A stretch of 49,543 nt of DNA from an uncultured Eubacteriales bacterium (GTDB lineage Bacteria > Bacillota > Clostridia > Oscillospirales > Acutalibacteraceae). Position numbers and translations under genes: made by a program. The stretch is from assembly GCA_900315255.1 (NCBI GenBank), contig OMYH01000004.1:1-49543 (forward strand), written 5' to 3'. The notes beneath the pieces were generated by a model. The model ran no database searches. It was not told the DNA's origin and saw only the letters and a list, made by a program, of their open reading frames with translations. Shown here one piece after another: positions 17,618-26,036 of this stretch. Every line of letters begins with the position of its first letter. Positions within the stretch are counted from its first letter, which is position 1.

Positions 17618-18427
17618 ATGGAATTTGAATTCAAGGATAGATATGATTTTGATGATCTTGTAGAGATCGTCAGATGCTTAAGGCTGCCCGACGGCTGTCC
17701 GTGGGATAAGGTTCAGACACACAAGTCGATCAGGCAGGATTTTATAGAAGAAACATATGAAGTGATCGAAGCTATCGACAACGAAGATACCGCCCTTCTC
17801 AGAGAAGAGTTGGGAGATGTACTTCTGCAGGTTGTATTCCATGCTCAGATCGAGCGTGAGAAGCAGTCATTTGATATTCACGACGTTGCAAACGATATTT
17901 GCCAAAAGCTTATCATTAGGCATCCTCATGTGTTCGGGAATGTTCGGGCGGATACAACGGAAAAGGTACTCGACAACTGGGATAAGATAAAAATGCAGAC
18001 AAAGTCGCAGAGCAGGCTGTCGGAGAGTATGGACAGTATCGCCAGGTCTTTGCCGTCGCTCATGCGTGCCTCTAAAATGCAGAAAAAGGCGGCCAAGGTC
18101 GGCTTTGATTTTGAGAATATCGATGACGCCGCCGCTAAGGTGAGCGAAGAGCTGAATGAGGTCAGAGAAGCTGTGAAGTCGGGTGACGAACAGGCGAAAG
18201 CAGAGGAGATCGGCGATCTGCTGTTCTCGGCTGTAAATGTTGCAAGGCTTGCCGGAGTAAACAGCGAAAAAGCCTTGTATGATGCGTGTGAGAAGTTTCT
18301 TTTACGGTTTAAGTCGATGGAGAACATGGCAGAGGGTGCAGGCAAAGAGATGAGTGAGATGACTTTATCGGAGCTTGACTCGCTGTGGAACAAGACAAAA
18401 GCATTATCGCAAGATGATGTTGATTAA
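17618..18427 (+). CDS. mazG: Nucleoside triphosphate pyrophosphohydrolase
   Basis: MazG hydrolyses (d)NTPs to NMP and pyrophosphate, a house-cleaning activity. The 269 residues contain two MazG domains. The first has the metal-binding EEXXE (Glu44-Glu45...Glu48 in EETYEVIE) and EELGD (63-67). The second, from about 165, has EELNEVREA and EEIGDLL. PWDKVQTH is the usual N-terminal signature. The Bacillus YabN N-terminal methylase domain is absent. CGGAGAAG precedes the ATG. It lies 62 bases after the flippase gene in the same transcription unit. Confidence 0.93.
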   Translation: MEFEFKDRYDFDDLVEIVRCLRLPDGCPWDKVQTHKSIRQDFIEETYEVIEAIDNEDTALLREELGDVLLQVVFHAQIEREKQSFDIHDVANDICQKLIIRHPHVFGNVRADTTEKVLDNWDKIKMQTKSQSRLSESMDSIARSLPSLMRASKMQKKAAKVGFDFENIDDAAAKVSEELNEVREAVKSGDEQAKAEEIGDLLFSAVNVARLAGVNSEKALYDACEKFLLRFKSMENMAEGAGKEMSEMTLSELDSLWNKTKALSQDDVD

Positions 18428-18471
18428 TAAATTATCACAATACTGTGTATACAGTAAGACGGAGGATTATC

Positions 18472-18753
18472 ATGAATAAAAGCGAATTAGTTTCTTTAGT
18501 TGCAGAAAAGAACGACATCACTAAGAAAGACGCTGATAAAATTGTAACAATGGTTTTTGATACGATCGTAGGCGCAGTTGCCGAGGGTGAGAAGGTTTCG
18601 CTCGTAGGCTTCGGTACGTTCGAGCAGAAGATCCGCAAGGAGAGAACAGGCGTTGACCCGAGAACACATGAGTCTATCACGATCCCGGAGGCAAAGGTTC
18701 CTTCATTTAAGGCAGGCAAGGCGTTCAAGGATATAGTTGACGGAAAAGAATAA
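18472..18753 (+). CDS. hup: HU family DNA-binding protein
   Basis: This 93-residue histone-like protein bends and compacts DNA as a homodimer. It starts MNKSELVSLVAEKNDITKK and has the HU signature (VSLVGFGTFE...RTGVDPRT) ending KAFKDIVDGK. An in-frame ATG lies 27 bases upstream, but the GGAGG at 18461-18465 sits at the right distance from 18472. A small ACTGT/ACAGT palindrome (18442-18455) lies just upstream and could be a self-binding or operator site. A terminator-like hairpin follows before rqcP. Confidence 0.95.
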   Translation: MNKSELVSLVAEKNDITKKDADKIVTMVFDTIVGAVAEGEKVSLVGFGTFEQKIRKERTGVDPRTHESITIPEAKVPSFKAGKAFKDIVDGKE

Positions 18754-18760
18754 TCATAAT

Positions 18761-18798
18761 GGGTGCAGGCCGAGTTTAAGACCCGCACCTTCTTTTTT
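18761..18798 (+). terminator. Terminator-like hairpin between hup and rqcP
   Basis: GGTGCAGG pairs with CCCGCACC (one mismatch), followed by TTCTTTTTT. The T run abuts the rqcP ribosome binding site, so this should reduce rather than fully block read-through. That would keep the abundant HU above RqcP. Confidence 0.65.
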
Positions 18799-18809
18799 GA
18801 GGTGAGAAT

Positions 18810-19052
18810 ATGAGACTTGACAAATTTTTGAAGGTATCAAGAATAATCAAACGAAGAACGGTAGCAAACGAAGCCTGCGACGCAGGGAGAGTTCTTGTCA
18901 ACGACAAGGCAGAACGCGCGTCATACGCAGTCAAGGTAGGGGATATTATCGAGGTTCAGCTCGGTTCAAAGCCGTTCAGAGCGGAGGTTCTCAGCATAAA
19001 CGAATATGCAAAAAAGGACGAGGCGCCTATGATGTATAAAGTGCTCGGGTGA
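18810..19052 (+). CDS. rqcP: S4-domain ribosome quality-control protein RqcP (YabO)
   Basis: This is an 80-residue single S4 RNA-binding domain (MRLDKFLKVSRIIKRRTVANEACDAG...VKVGDIIEV). The size, the starting MRLDKFL and the position downstream of mazG identify it as YabO/RqcP. In Bacillus it helps RqcH add alanine tails to peptides stuck on 60S-like 50S particles. The usual next genes yabP, yabQ and divIC are missing here; a tRNA gene follows instead. Confidence 0.88.
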   Translation: MRLDKFLKVSRIIKRRTVANEACDAGRVLVNDKAERASYAVKVGDIIEVQLGSKPFRAEVLSINEYAKKDEAPMMYKVLG

Positions 19053-19097
19053 TTTTTTCTGATTAAAAAGAAATATTTATAAATTTCAAAATTACTA

Positions 19098-19126
19098 TTG
19101 ACAAACCGCTGTTTGTATAGTATAAT
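19098..19126 (+). promoter_or_regulatory. Consensus promoter of tRNA-Val
   Basis: TTGACA (19098-19103), a 17-base spacer and TATAAT (19121-19126) form a perfect consensus promoter, 27 bases before the tRNA 5' end. Confidence 0.85.
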
Positions 19127-19153
19127 AAACAATGTCGTCAGGAGATGACATTC

Positions 19154-19229
19154 GGGAGCATAGCTCAGCTGGGAGAGCATCTGCCTTACAAGCAGAGGGT
19201 CATAGGTTCGAGCCCTATTGTTCCCACCA
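19154..19229 (+). tRNA. tRNA-Val (anticodon UAC)
   Basis: A 76-base cloverleaf with CCA encoded. The acceptor stem is GGGAGCA/TGTTCCC, the D-arm GCTC/GAGC, the anticodon arm TCTGC-CTTACAA-GCAGA with anticodon TAC, and the T-arm ATAGG-TTCGAGC-CCTAT. It has its own consensus promoter and an adjacent terminator, so it is an independent unit. Confidence 0.96.
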
Positions 19230-19262
19230 ACACCCTTCGATTCGTTCGGAGGGTGTTTTTTT
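19229..19262 (+). terminator. Terminator after tRNA-Val
   Basis: AACACCCT pairs with AGGGTGTT and is followed by seven T. It starts at the last base of the tRNA CCA end. Confidence 0.85.
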
Positions 19263-19334
19263 GTGTCCGTGTCTCAAAAAGTACAATATTGTCCGAAAAA
19301 ATAGTCGGATCATCTGGAATTGTATTGAAAATGC

Positions 19335-19363
19335 TTGATTTCAGGACTTTAGTGTGATATGAT
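19335..19363 (+). promoter_or_regulatory. Promoter of the first Ser/Thr kinase gene
   Basis: TTGATT (19335-19340) and TATGAT (19358-19363) are separated by 17 bases, with TGTGA just before the -10. The block from ATGCTTG to the -10 box closely resembles the one ahead of the second kinase (22159-22187). The remaining leader to 19530 holds no gene; it is about 165 bases long and could be structured. Confidence 0.55.
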
Positions 19364-19530
19364 AAAAAAGTATAGATATTTATTTCTGCTGTTTATGCGT
19401 TGCTTATTGTCAAGCGATGGGATATAACAAACGTCGTTGCTTGCTCCGATCATGCGAGCTTGTTGGAGCTTAGCTCCTTGTTTAACAGCACAGGAATAAG
19501 ACCAATAATATATCGAGAGGGAGTGTAATT

Positions 19531-21999
19531 GTGTCTGATAATAAATATCCTCTGGCGCTGCCCCCGGGAACGATACTTTCGGGACAGTATGTTATAGAAA
19601 GGGTTCTGGGTCAGGGCGGATTCGGTATAACATATAAAGCGATCGACCATAAAAATAATAACAAGCCCGTGGCTGTAAAGGAGTATTTCCCCGATTCTAT
19701 GGTATACAGAAGTGCAACTACCGTAATATCACATCCGGGAGAAAGAACAGAATTTTTTGAATACGGCAAACAGAGCTTTCTGGCTGAAGCCGAAACGCTG
19801 GCTAAATTTATCGGCAATCCTAATATTGTTCGTGTATACAGCTATTTTGAAGAAAACGGTACTGCATATTTTGCGATGGAGTATGTTGACGGTATTCCTT
19901 TTGATAAGTACCTGCGAGACAGGGGAGGCAGGATCGGGATCGACGAGGCAAAAACGATTCTTATACCCGTTATGAACGCCCTGGGCGCAGTTCACAGAGC
20001 AGGTATTGTACACCGTGACGTTACCCCGGATAATATATACATATCCAACGACGGAAGAATTATGCTGCTTGATTTCGGCGCTGCAAGGTACAGCCTCGGA
20101 GACAAGAGCCGAAGCCTTGATGTTGTACTAAAGCATGGCTTTGCCCCGAAGGAACAGTATTCAAGACGTGGCAAGCAGGGACCGTTTACCGATGTTTATG
20201 CGCTGGGCGCAACGTTTTATTTTGCGCTTACGGGAAGACGTCCGCCGGATTCTATCGAGAGAATGGAAGACGACGACCTGGTTCCGCCGTCCACACTCGG
20301 CGTAAAGATCACTGCGTATCAGGAGGAAGCTATTCTGAAGGCGCTGAATGTTTCCCCTCATGATCGTTATCAGTCGATGGCGGAGTTCAAGGCGGTCATG
20401 CTCAACGAGCCTGTGGCGGAGCAGTTTGTTTACCCACAGGCGCAGGCTGTCCCGAATAGCAGCATGCCATATCCGCAGACAACGGCAGCTCAGGGAATCC
20501 CCGCCACGATGCCTGCTCAGAGTATCCCGAATCCGGGCGGTTATCCGCCGGCAGTGGCGGCTCAGGGAATCCCCGCCACGATGCCTGTTCAGAGTATTCC
20601 GAATCCGGGTTCATATCAGCAGAATATGCCGGTTCAGGGTATACAAAACACCGTTCCCGTGCAGAGCATACCCAATACGGGCACAGGGGTACAGCCGCCG
20701 GTGAACTCATATCCGCAGCAGATAAATCCCGCAATATCCGTTCCGCCCTCTAATTTCAATATACAGAAACGAAGCAGCAAAAAGCCGCTGTACATCGGAA
20801 TAGGTGCTGCCTGTGCCGTTATAGGAATTGTGGTTGCTTTGGTGATCGGAGCCGGTGCTTCCAAAAAGGAGAATCCTCATGTTGATACGGTGAGTATCGG
20901 AGCTGCGTCTTCCGATACAAACAGCAAGAGCGGTCAGACAGTCAGTCAGCTGATGGGTTCCGCTATGGACAAAGAGCCTACAGATACTTCTTCGGCGTAT
21001 ACGTCGAAATATTCAAAGGAAGACCTTGAAATAATCGGAAATTCCGCCGCTAATATCAAGAATGACGGGTGCTATGTCGAACAGGGAACAACAAGAATCT
21101 GGGTAGATGAAGACGGTCATTCGCTTCTGTCCAATGTGATAGAGGATCTGTATTTATATAAGGATCAGGAGGGGCTTTTCAGCTGTTTATCTTTGGTGAA
21201 CAATACGCTTTACTGTGTTTACAACGGAAAGGCATATTCTTATGAGGTGCTGAAGGATGACAGCTTTAATGTGATTGAAAGTCTTAAGAGCTATACGAAT
21301 ATAGAAAGATTGTATGTCACCAATGCATTTTTCTTTATTTTTCAGGACGATAAGGTTTACCGCATTAACCGCAATACAGGCAAATCGGAACAGACTATCG
21401 ATGTGGGTTACGACGATGATTTCACGTTCTATGACGGTTGGATGTATATCGTAGGAGAGGATGCCTCGGGAAATTCGGCGTTGTACAGAGTGAGGGAAGA
21501 TGATTTCTCCGTTTTCGGTGATTCTTACCTCTATAAAACAGAAGGCTATTACAGCTCGCCGCTTGTGTATGACGATGATGTTTATTTGTTATACATTAAC
21601 GGGTCAACGACAAAAGTATTAAAAACAAAGTCTGATTTCGACAATACAGACGAGGTCTATTATGACATTTCCGATATTGTCAACAGCGGAAGCAAGGCGG
21701 CGTTTATCTGTGATCTTAACGTGATCGGAAACAACATATTCGTTACAATCGGGAGAGGCTCGGGCGATGATACCAAACTGTATGTCAATAGGATTATCGT
21801 TACTGGTACTGCGTGTACCGCAGATGAATCGATGAAGAACTATCTCGGATACAGTCCGTCGGTTTTCCTGGATTCCAAGGGGAATTATGAGCTTGATCTG
21901 ATGGGATATGATTCGGAAAAGAAATCATATACCAGCTACTTCTTCAAATACGATCCGAGAACAGGCAAGGATATAACAAACGACAATCTGAAAGATTAA
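19531..21999 (+). CDS. Membrane Ser/Thr protein kinase with extracellular propeller-like domain, paralogue 1
   Basis: This is an 822-residue transmembrane kinase. The kinase domain (about 20-290) has the GQGGFG loop (28-32), Lys50 in VAVKEYF, catalytic HRD (161-163) and DFG (181-183). The catalytic loop reads HRDVTPDN, with Thr where most kinases have Lys. Residues about 305-410 form a Pro/Gln-rich linker with imperfect repeats (QSIPNPG, GIPATMP). One membrane helix at about 417-443 leads to a ~380-residue outside region with aromatic, Asp-rich repeats (LYVTNAFFFIFQDDKVYRINR) that look like beta-propeller blades of the DUF5050 type. It starts with GTG after GAGAGGGAG, the same leader as paralogue 2. 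It heads the phospho-signalling cluster. Confidence 0.9.
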   Translation: MSDNKYPLALPPGTILSGQYVIERVLGQGGFGITYKAIDHKNNNKPVAVKEYFPDSMVYRSATTVISHPGERTEFFEYGKQSFLAEAETLAKFIGNPNIVRVYSYFEENGTAYFAMEYVDGIPFDKYLRDRGGRIGIDEAKTILIPVMNALGAVHRAGIVHRDVTPDNIYISNDGRIMLLDFGAARYSLGDKSRSLDVVLKHGFAPKEQYSRRGKQGPFTDVYALGATFYFALTGRRPPDSIERMEDDDLVPPSTLGVKITAYQEEAILKALNVSPHDRYQSMAEFKAVMLNEPVAEQFVYPQAQAVPNSSMPYPQTTAAQGIPATMPAQSIPNPGGYPPAVAAQGIPATMPVQSIPNPGSYQQNMPVQGIQNTVPVQSIPNTGTGVQPPVNSYPQQINPAISVPPSNFNIQKRSSKKPLYIGIGAACAVIGIVVALVIGAGASKKENPHVDTVSIGAASSDTNSKSGQTVSQLMGSAMDKEPTDTSSAYTSKYSKEDLEIIGNSAANIKNDGCYVEQGTTRIWVDEDGHSLLSNVIEDLYLYKDQEGLFSCLSLVNNTLYCVYNGKAYSYEVLKDDSFNVIESLKSYTNIERLYVTNAFFFIFQDDKVYRINRNTGKSEQTIDVGYDDDFTFYDGWMYIVGEDASGNSALYRVREDDFSVFGDSYLYKTEGYYSSPLVYDDDVYLLYINGSTTKVLKTKSDFDNTDEVYYDISDIVNSGSKAAFICDLNVIGNNIFVTIGRGSGDDTKLYVNRIIVTGTACTADESMKNYLGYSPSVFLDSKGNYELDLMGYDSEKKSYTSYFFKYDPRTGKDITNDNLKD

Positions 22000-22011
22000 T
22001 GCTTCCATGAG

Positions 22012-22042
22012 CGATACACTTCGGTCTGTCCGAAGTGTATCG
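22012..22042 (+). terminator. Hairpin after kinase 1
   Basis: A perfect 13-base stem CGATACACTTCGG/CCGAAGTGTATCG with a 5-base loop lies 12 bases after the stop. The nearest T run (22055-22061) begins about 12 bases beyond the stem, so it is either a weak terminator or an mRNA 3' end stabiliser. Confidence 0.5.
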
Positions 22043-22158
22043 AGTTTATAGATATTTTTTTAGCACTATATTTTACTACGATAATGTTACTATTTGATTA
22101 AAACAGTGTAAGATTATAAAAAATAAAGGTTAGAAAACTGTTATTTTATATAAAATGC

Positions 22159-22187
22159 TTGCTTTTTAGTTTTGTGTGTGATATTAT
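22159..22187 (+). promoter_or_regulatory. Promoter of the second Ser/Thr kinase gene
   Basis: TTGCTT (22159-22164), a 17-base spacer ending GTGTGTGA, and TATTAT (22182-22187). It aligns with the kinase 1 promoter over about 35 bases. The gap 22043-22310 is very AT-rich and holds no gene. Confidence 0.5.
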
Positions 22188-22234
22188 TAAAATGATGTGA
22201 AATTAATGTGAATTTTATATCTATTATGTTTTGA

Positions 22235-22279
22235 CAGATGTAAAAAAATGAAGGTACTTTGATTTATATTGTACATCTG
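22235..22279 (+). promoter_or_regulatory. Inverted repeat in the kinase 2 leader
   Basis: CAGATGTA (22235-22242) and TACATCTG (22272-22279) form a perfect 8-base inverted repeat 29 bases apart, within the 5' leader, ending about 30 bases before the GTG start. It could fold in the mRNA or be a regulator site. The kinase 1 leader has no obvious equivalent. Confidence 0.35.
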
Positions 22280-22310
22280 ACAATATATTACTAAGAAAGG
22301 GAGCGTAATT

Positions 22311-25262
22311 GTGCCGATAGACGATAAATATCCTCTTGCCCTGCCGATAGGGACAGTTCTGTCAGGACAATACATTATTGATAAGGTGCTGGGACAGGGC
22401 GGCTTTGGTATAACGTACAGAGCTCTTGACCATAAAAACAATAACCAACCGATTGCCCTGAAGGAATATTTTCCTGATTCACTCGTTTACAGGGAGATGA
22501 CGGCTGTAATATCTTATCCCGGAGAGAGAAGAGAAAATTTCGAATACGGCAAAAAGAGCTTCCTTGAAGAAGCCGAAACGCTTGCAAGATTCCTGGGCAA
22601 CAAGAATATTGTTCGTGTATACAGCTATTTTGAAGAAAACGGTACGGCATATTTTGCGATGGAATATATTGACGGTATTCCTTTCGATAAGTACCTTCGG
22701 CAAAAGGGCGGCAGGATCAATATCGACGAAGCCAAGGCTATTTTGATCCCGGTCATGGACGCATTGGGCTCGGTACACGCTAAGGGTATCATTCACAGAG
22801 ATGTAACGCCCGATAACATTTACATAACCAAAAGCAACAGAGTAATGCTTCTGGATTTCGGTGCGGCAAGGTACAGCCTCGGCGACAAGAGTAAGAGCCT
22901 TGACGTAGTTCTGAAGCATGGATTTGCTCCGAAAGAACAATATTCGAGAAAAGGAAAGCAGGGTCCGTATACAGACATCTATTCACTGGGAGCAACGTTT
23001 TATTTTGCGCTTACGGGTAGAAGACCTCCTGATGCGATCGATCGGATCGAGCGTGATACTCTCGTTCCTCCGACAAGACTGGGCGCTATATTAACACGCT
23101 ATCAGGAATCCGCAATTCTGACGGCATTGGCGATATTGCCGTCAGATCGCTTTCAGTCAATGGCAGAGTTCAAGAATGTACTGCTGAATGACAAGTCGCT
23201 GCCGGTTTCACATTTTACGTCAAATCGGCCGATAGCTTCACCTGTTCGTCCTCCGCAGCTGGTAAGTCAAGCTATGGGGAACCGGATATCGTCGGCGCAG
23301 ATGTACGCTTCATCGGGCAGTGTTATCACACCTTCACAGCAGATTGGCAGTTCACAGAAGCTGATCCCATCATCACAGAATTCTGCGGTTATGAACAGGA
23401 TCACACCCGGGCAAGCTCAGGGAATGAGTTCTCGTTTACATACAAATCAGGGGAACAACACGGGCTATTCAATGAATAATCATAGTGTTCCCGATAATAA
23501 TCAGCCGTCAAAGGAAGAACTTCAGCGGCGGCTCAACAGGCTGAAACAGCGTCAGTCTGAGTTAGAGATGCAGATCATGAACCAGGAGAAAGCGTCTTCG
23601 GTCATGTCTCAGACAACCCCGATCAACAACGCAGCGGTTCAGCAGCGTGCGGCACAGCTTAGGCAGCAGCAATCGATGATACAGCAGCAACAGATGGCGA
23701 AAAATGCTGCAATGCAGCGTACGGCTCAGCTTCAGCAGCAGAAGTCCATGCTCAGACAGCAGCCGATTAATCCGAATCTGCAGCGTATTCCAAACACTAA
23801 TCCACAAGTGCCCGCTCAGATGGATGTGCGTCCGATCGTACAGAACAACAATGGCATGAATCGTATCAATCCGTCGGTTCAGCCATTACAGAATAATATC
23901 ACACCGACAGGTACGGGAATATCTTCTGTGCCGAACTCGGGTCAGCAAGCGATTTCGCCTTCGGCAGGGAATCAGAATGCTGATTTTCAGGCTCCGAGGA
24001 AATTTGGCAGCAAGGGTCTGATCATAGGCATTGCTGCAGTATGTGTTGTTGTTGTCACCACTATTGCGGTGCTGGTGATCGCATTCGGAGGCAGCGGGAG
24101 AAGCAAGAAGCCGACCGGCTCATACTCTACGGGAGTATATACAGATTATTCGGAACCCGAATCGAAGTCGTCTTCATCTTCGAGAATAGCTCAAACTCCG
24201 AGCAAAACCCATACAAGCAATAGTACGTCGGGCAGTATGACTCCAAGAGAAAAGGTGCCGGTAGTTTCTCAAAAGAATGTTACACCGTCAATGCTGCCGT
24301 CACGTCCCGATACGGATATAAAAAATCCGGGTTATCTGACCGAGAATCTTCTCATTAAGGGAACAACTTCGGATAATATAAAAAATAACGGCTGTTACAC
24401 AGCTTTCGGCGAAACCAAATTCTGGATAGATGAGGACAGTCACTCACTTTTAACCAACAGTTCGGGTAATAATTATCTGATCCGGAACGCACAAGGCGAG
24501 TTCAGCTGTTTGTCATATACCGATGATCGTTTGTATTATATATATGACAGCAAGGCGTATCAGACAGACGTGGATTCGGGCAGCAAGTCCGAGCTTGTAC
24601 CATCGCTGACAGAGTTCACAAATATAGATCAACTGTATGTTTCCAATGATTTCTTCTTTGTTTTTCAGAATAAGAAGCTGTACCGCATAAATAAAAAAAT
24701 AGGTGCAAAGGAAGAATCAATCGACATAGAGTACGGCGATCAGATCACATTCTGCGGCGGTTATCTTTTTTACATATCTGCCGGCAGCGACGGTAATTGC
24801 GTGGTGTATAAGGTTCCCGAATATGATTTTAAACAGAAGAATGTTTTCATAAAAGAGGAAAATGGCTTTTTCAGGTCGCCTGCCTCATGTGATGATTCTC
24901 TGTATATATTTAGAGTGAGGGATAATGAAAAAAGCTCCTTGCTGACAAAGTACAACATAACGACCGGTGCGCAGGAAGGCTCTTGGGACATTACAAGCAG
25001 CATAGGCTCGGACGAATATGCGATAGATCTCAATGTATCGGGGAACCACGCTGTTTTCACGATATATAACACCCAAAAGGATAAACATAAGTTATATCAT
25101 ATGTTGTTGGGTGCAGGCGATAAGAGTAAGCCCCAAAAAATTACCGATGATAATTCAATATATCCGTGTATCACTAAAATGAGCAGCGGAAATTACAGAG
25201 TGAATTATATGTCATATGACGGGGCAAAAAAACAGTTTATGAATAGATATACTATCTATTAA
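22311..25262 (+). CDS. Membrane Ser/Thr protein kinase with extracellular propeller-like domain, paralogue 2
   Basis: This 983-residue paralogue of the preceding kinase has the same domain order. The kinase domain keeps GQGGFG, IALKEYFP, HRDVTPDN (Thr for Lys again) and DFGAAR. The linker is far longer (about 300-565) and rich in Gln, Asn and Ser. It includes a coiled-coil-like stretch (KEELQRRLNRLKQRQSELEM, about 403-422) and Gln/Met-rich repeats. A membrane helix at about 569-592 leads to an outside domain clearly related to that of kinase 1, sharing NIKN[DN]GCY and W[VI]DED[GS]HSLL. It has the same GTG start and GGGAG-GTAATT leader as kinase 1. The FHA gene follows after 45 bases. Confidence 0.9.
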   Translation: MPIDDKYPLALPIGTVLSGQYIIDKVLGQGGFGITYRALDHKNNNQPIALKEYFPDSLVYREMTAVISYPGERRENFEYGKKSFLEEAETLARFLGNKNIVRVYSYFEENGTAYFAMEYIDGIPFDKYLRQKGGRINIDEAKAILIPVMDALGSVHAKGIIHRDVTPDNIYITKSNRVMLLDFGAARYSLGDKSKSLDVVLKHGFAPKEQYSRKGKQGPYTDIYSLGATFYFALTGRRPPDAIDRIERDTLVPPTRLGAILTRYQESAILTALAILPSDRFQSMAEFKNVLLNDKSLPVSHFTSNRPIASPVRPPQLVSQAMGNRISSAQMYASSGSVITPSQQIGSSQKLIPSSQNSAVMNRITPGQAQGMSSRLHTNQGNNTGYSMNNHSVPDNNQPSKEELQRRLNRLKQRQSELEMQIMNQEKASSVMSQTTPINNAAVQQRAAQLRQQQSMIQQQQMAKNAAMQRTAQLQQQKSMLRQQPINPNLQRIPNTNPQVPAQMDVRPIVQNNNGMNRINPSVQPLQNNITPTGTGISSVPNSGQQAISPSAGNQNADFQAPRKFGSKGLIIGIAAVCVVVVTTIAVLVIAFGGSGRSKKPTGSYSTGVYTDYSEPESKSSSSSRIAQTPSKTHTSNSTSGSMTPREKVPVVSQKNVTPSMLPSRPDTDIKNPGYLTENLLIKGTTSDNIKNNGCYTAFGETKFWIDEDSHSLLTNSSGNNYLIRNAQGEFSCLSYTDDRLYYIYDSKAYQTDVDSGSKSELVPSLTEFTNIDQLYVSNDFFFVFQNKKLYRINKKIGAKEESIDIEYGDQITFCGGYLFYISAGSDGNCVVYKVPEYDFKQKNVFIKEENGFFRSPASCDDSLYIFRVRDNEKSSLLTKYNITTGAQEGSWDITSSIGSDEYAIDLNVSGNHAVFTIYNTQKDKHKLYHMLLGAGDKSKPQKITDDNSIYPCITKMSSGNYRVNYMSYDGAKKQFMNRYTIY

Positions 25263-25307
25263 CCATAAAACATTTTAAGAGGAAATTATTATTAAGGAGG
25301 ATTTTTT

Positions 25308-26036
25308 ATGGCACTTCAAGAATGTATGAATGGGCACCTTTATGATACTGATCAGTATATGAGTTGTCCGTACTGTCAGGGGGACGGTAACCGAATCAAC
25401 TTCGGCGCAGGCGCTGACAGCTTCGGAGCACCGGGATTCGGTATTCCGGATAACGGTTATGGTATTCCCAAGACAACAGGCGTGGGTATGCCCGATTACG
25501 GTCAGATGGCGCCTATGATGCCCGATCAAGGTCCGATGATGCCCGCAACGGCATTCTCGGTTGCTACAGAGTCAAGCATTGAGAAAACTGTTGCACCTTC
25601 TGCCTACAGAACCAATAAGGATTCTGAAGACACAGGCAAGACAGTAGCGGTATTCTCTAAGAAAAATTCCTATGAGCCTGTAGTTGGCTGGATCGTTTGC
25701 GTTGAAGGCACAGAGAAGGGCAAGGACTTCAAGTTCTATGCAAAGACTAATACTATCGGCAGAAACGAATCCAATGATATCTGCATTAAAAATGACCAGA
25801 CTATCTCCAGAGAGCATCACGCAAAGATCGCTTATGACGCGAAGCATAACACATATTATCTTGTTCCCGGTGAAGCATCCAACACGATCTACCTCAACGA
25901 TGAGCCTGTTTATACAACGGTACAGATCAAGAGCTATGACGTTATTGAGCTTGGAGAGAGTAAATATCTTGTGATTACTCTTTGCAACAAGAAATTCAAC
26001 TGGGAATCGGGTATCGATACAGGCCTTGATATATGA
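25308..26036 (+). CDS. Zinc-knuckle plus FHA-domain protein
   Basis: This is a 242-residue cytosolic protein. Residues 6-23 form a CX3HX9CX2C zinc knuckle (Cys6, His10, Cys20, Cys23). Residues about 30-90 form a Gly/Pro/Met-rich linker. Residues about 125-235 form a forkhead-associated domain with the phosphothreonine-binding signature GRNESND...TISREH and a closing NTIYLNDEPV loop. FHA domains bind phosphorylated Thr, so it is the natural reader of the upstream kinases. It has the strongest ribosome binding site of the cluster (TAAGGAGG). Its stop overlaps the PP2C start by 4 bases. Confidence 0.9.
   Translation: MALQECMNGHLYDTDQYMSCPYCQGDGNRINFGAGADSFGAPGFGIPDNGYGIPKTTGVGMPDYGQMAPMMPDQGPMMPATAFSVATESSIEKTVAPSAYRTNKDSEDTGKTVAVFSKKNSYEPVVGWIVCVEGTEKGKDFKFYAKTNTIGRNESNDICIKNDQTISREHHAKIAYDAKHNTYYLVPGEASNTIYLNDEPVYTTVQIKSYDVIELGESKYLVITLCNKKFNWESGIDTGLDI

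Noticed and set aside
19132-19357. Two overlapping plus-strand open frames over the tRNA
   Set aside because: They are made of the tRNA-Val gene and its terminator.
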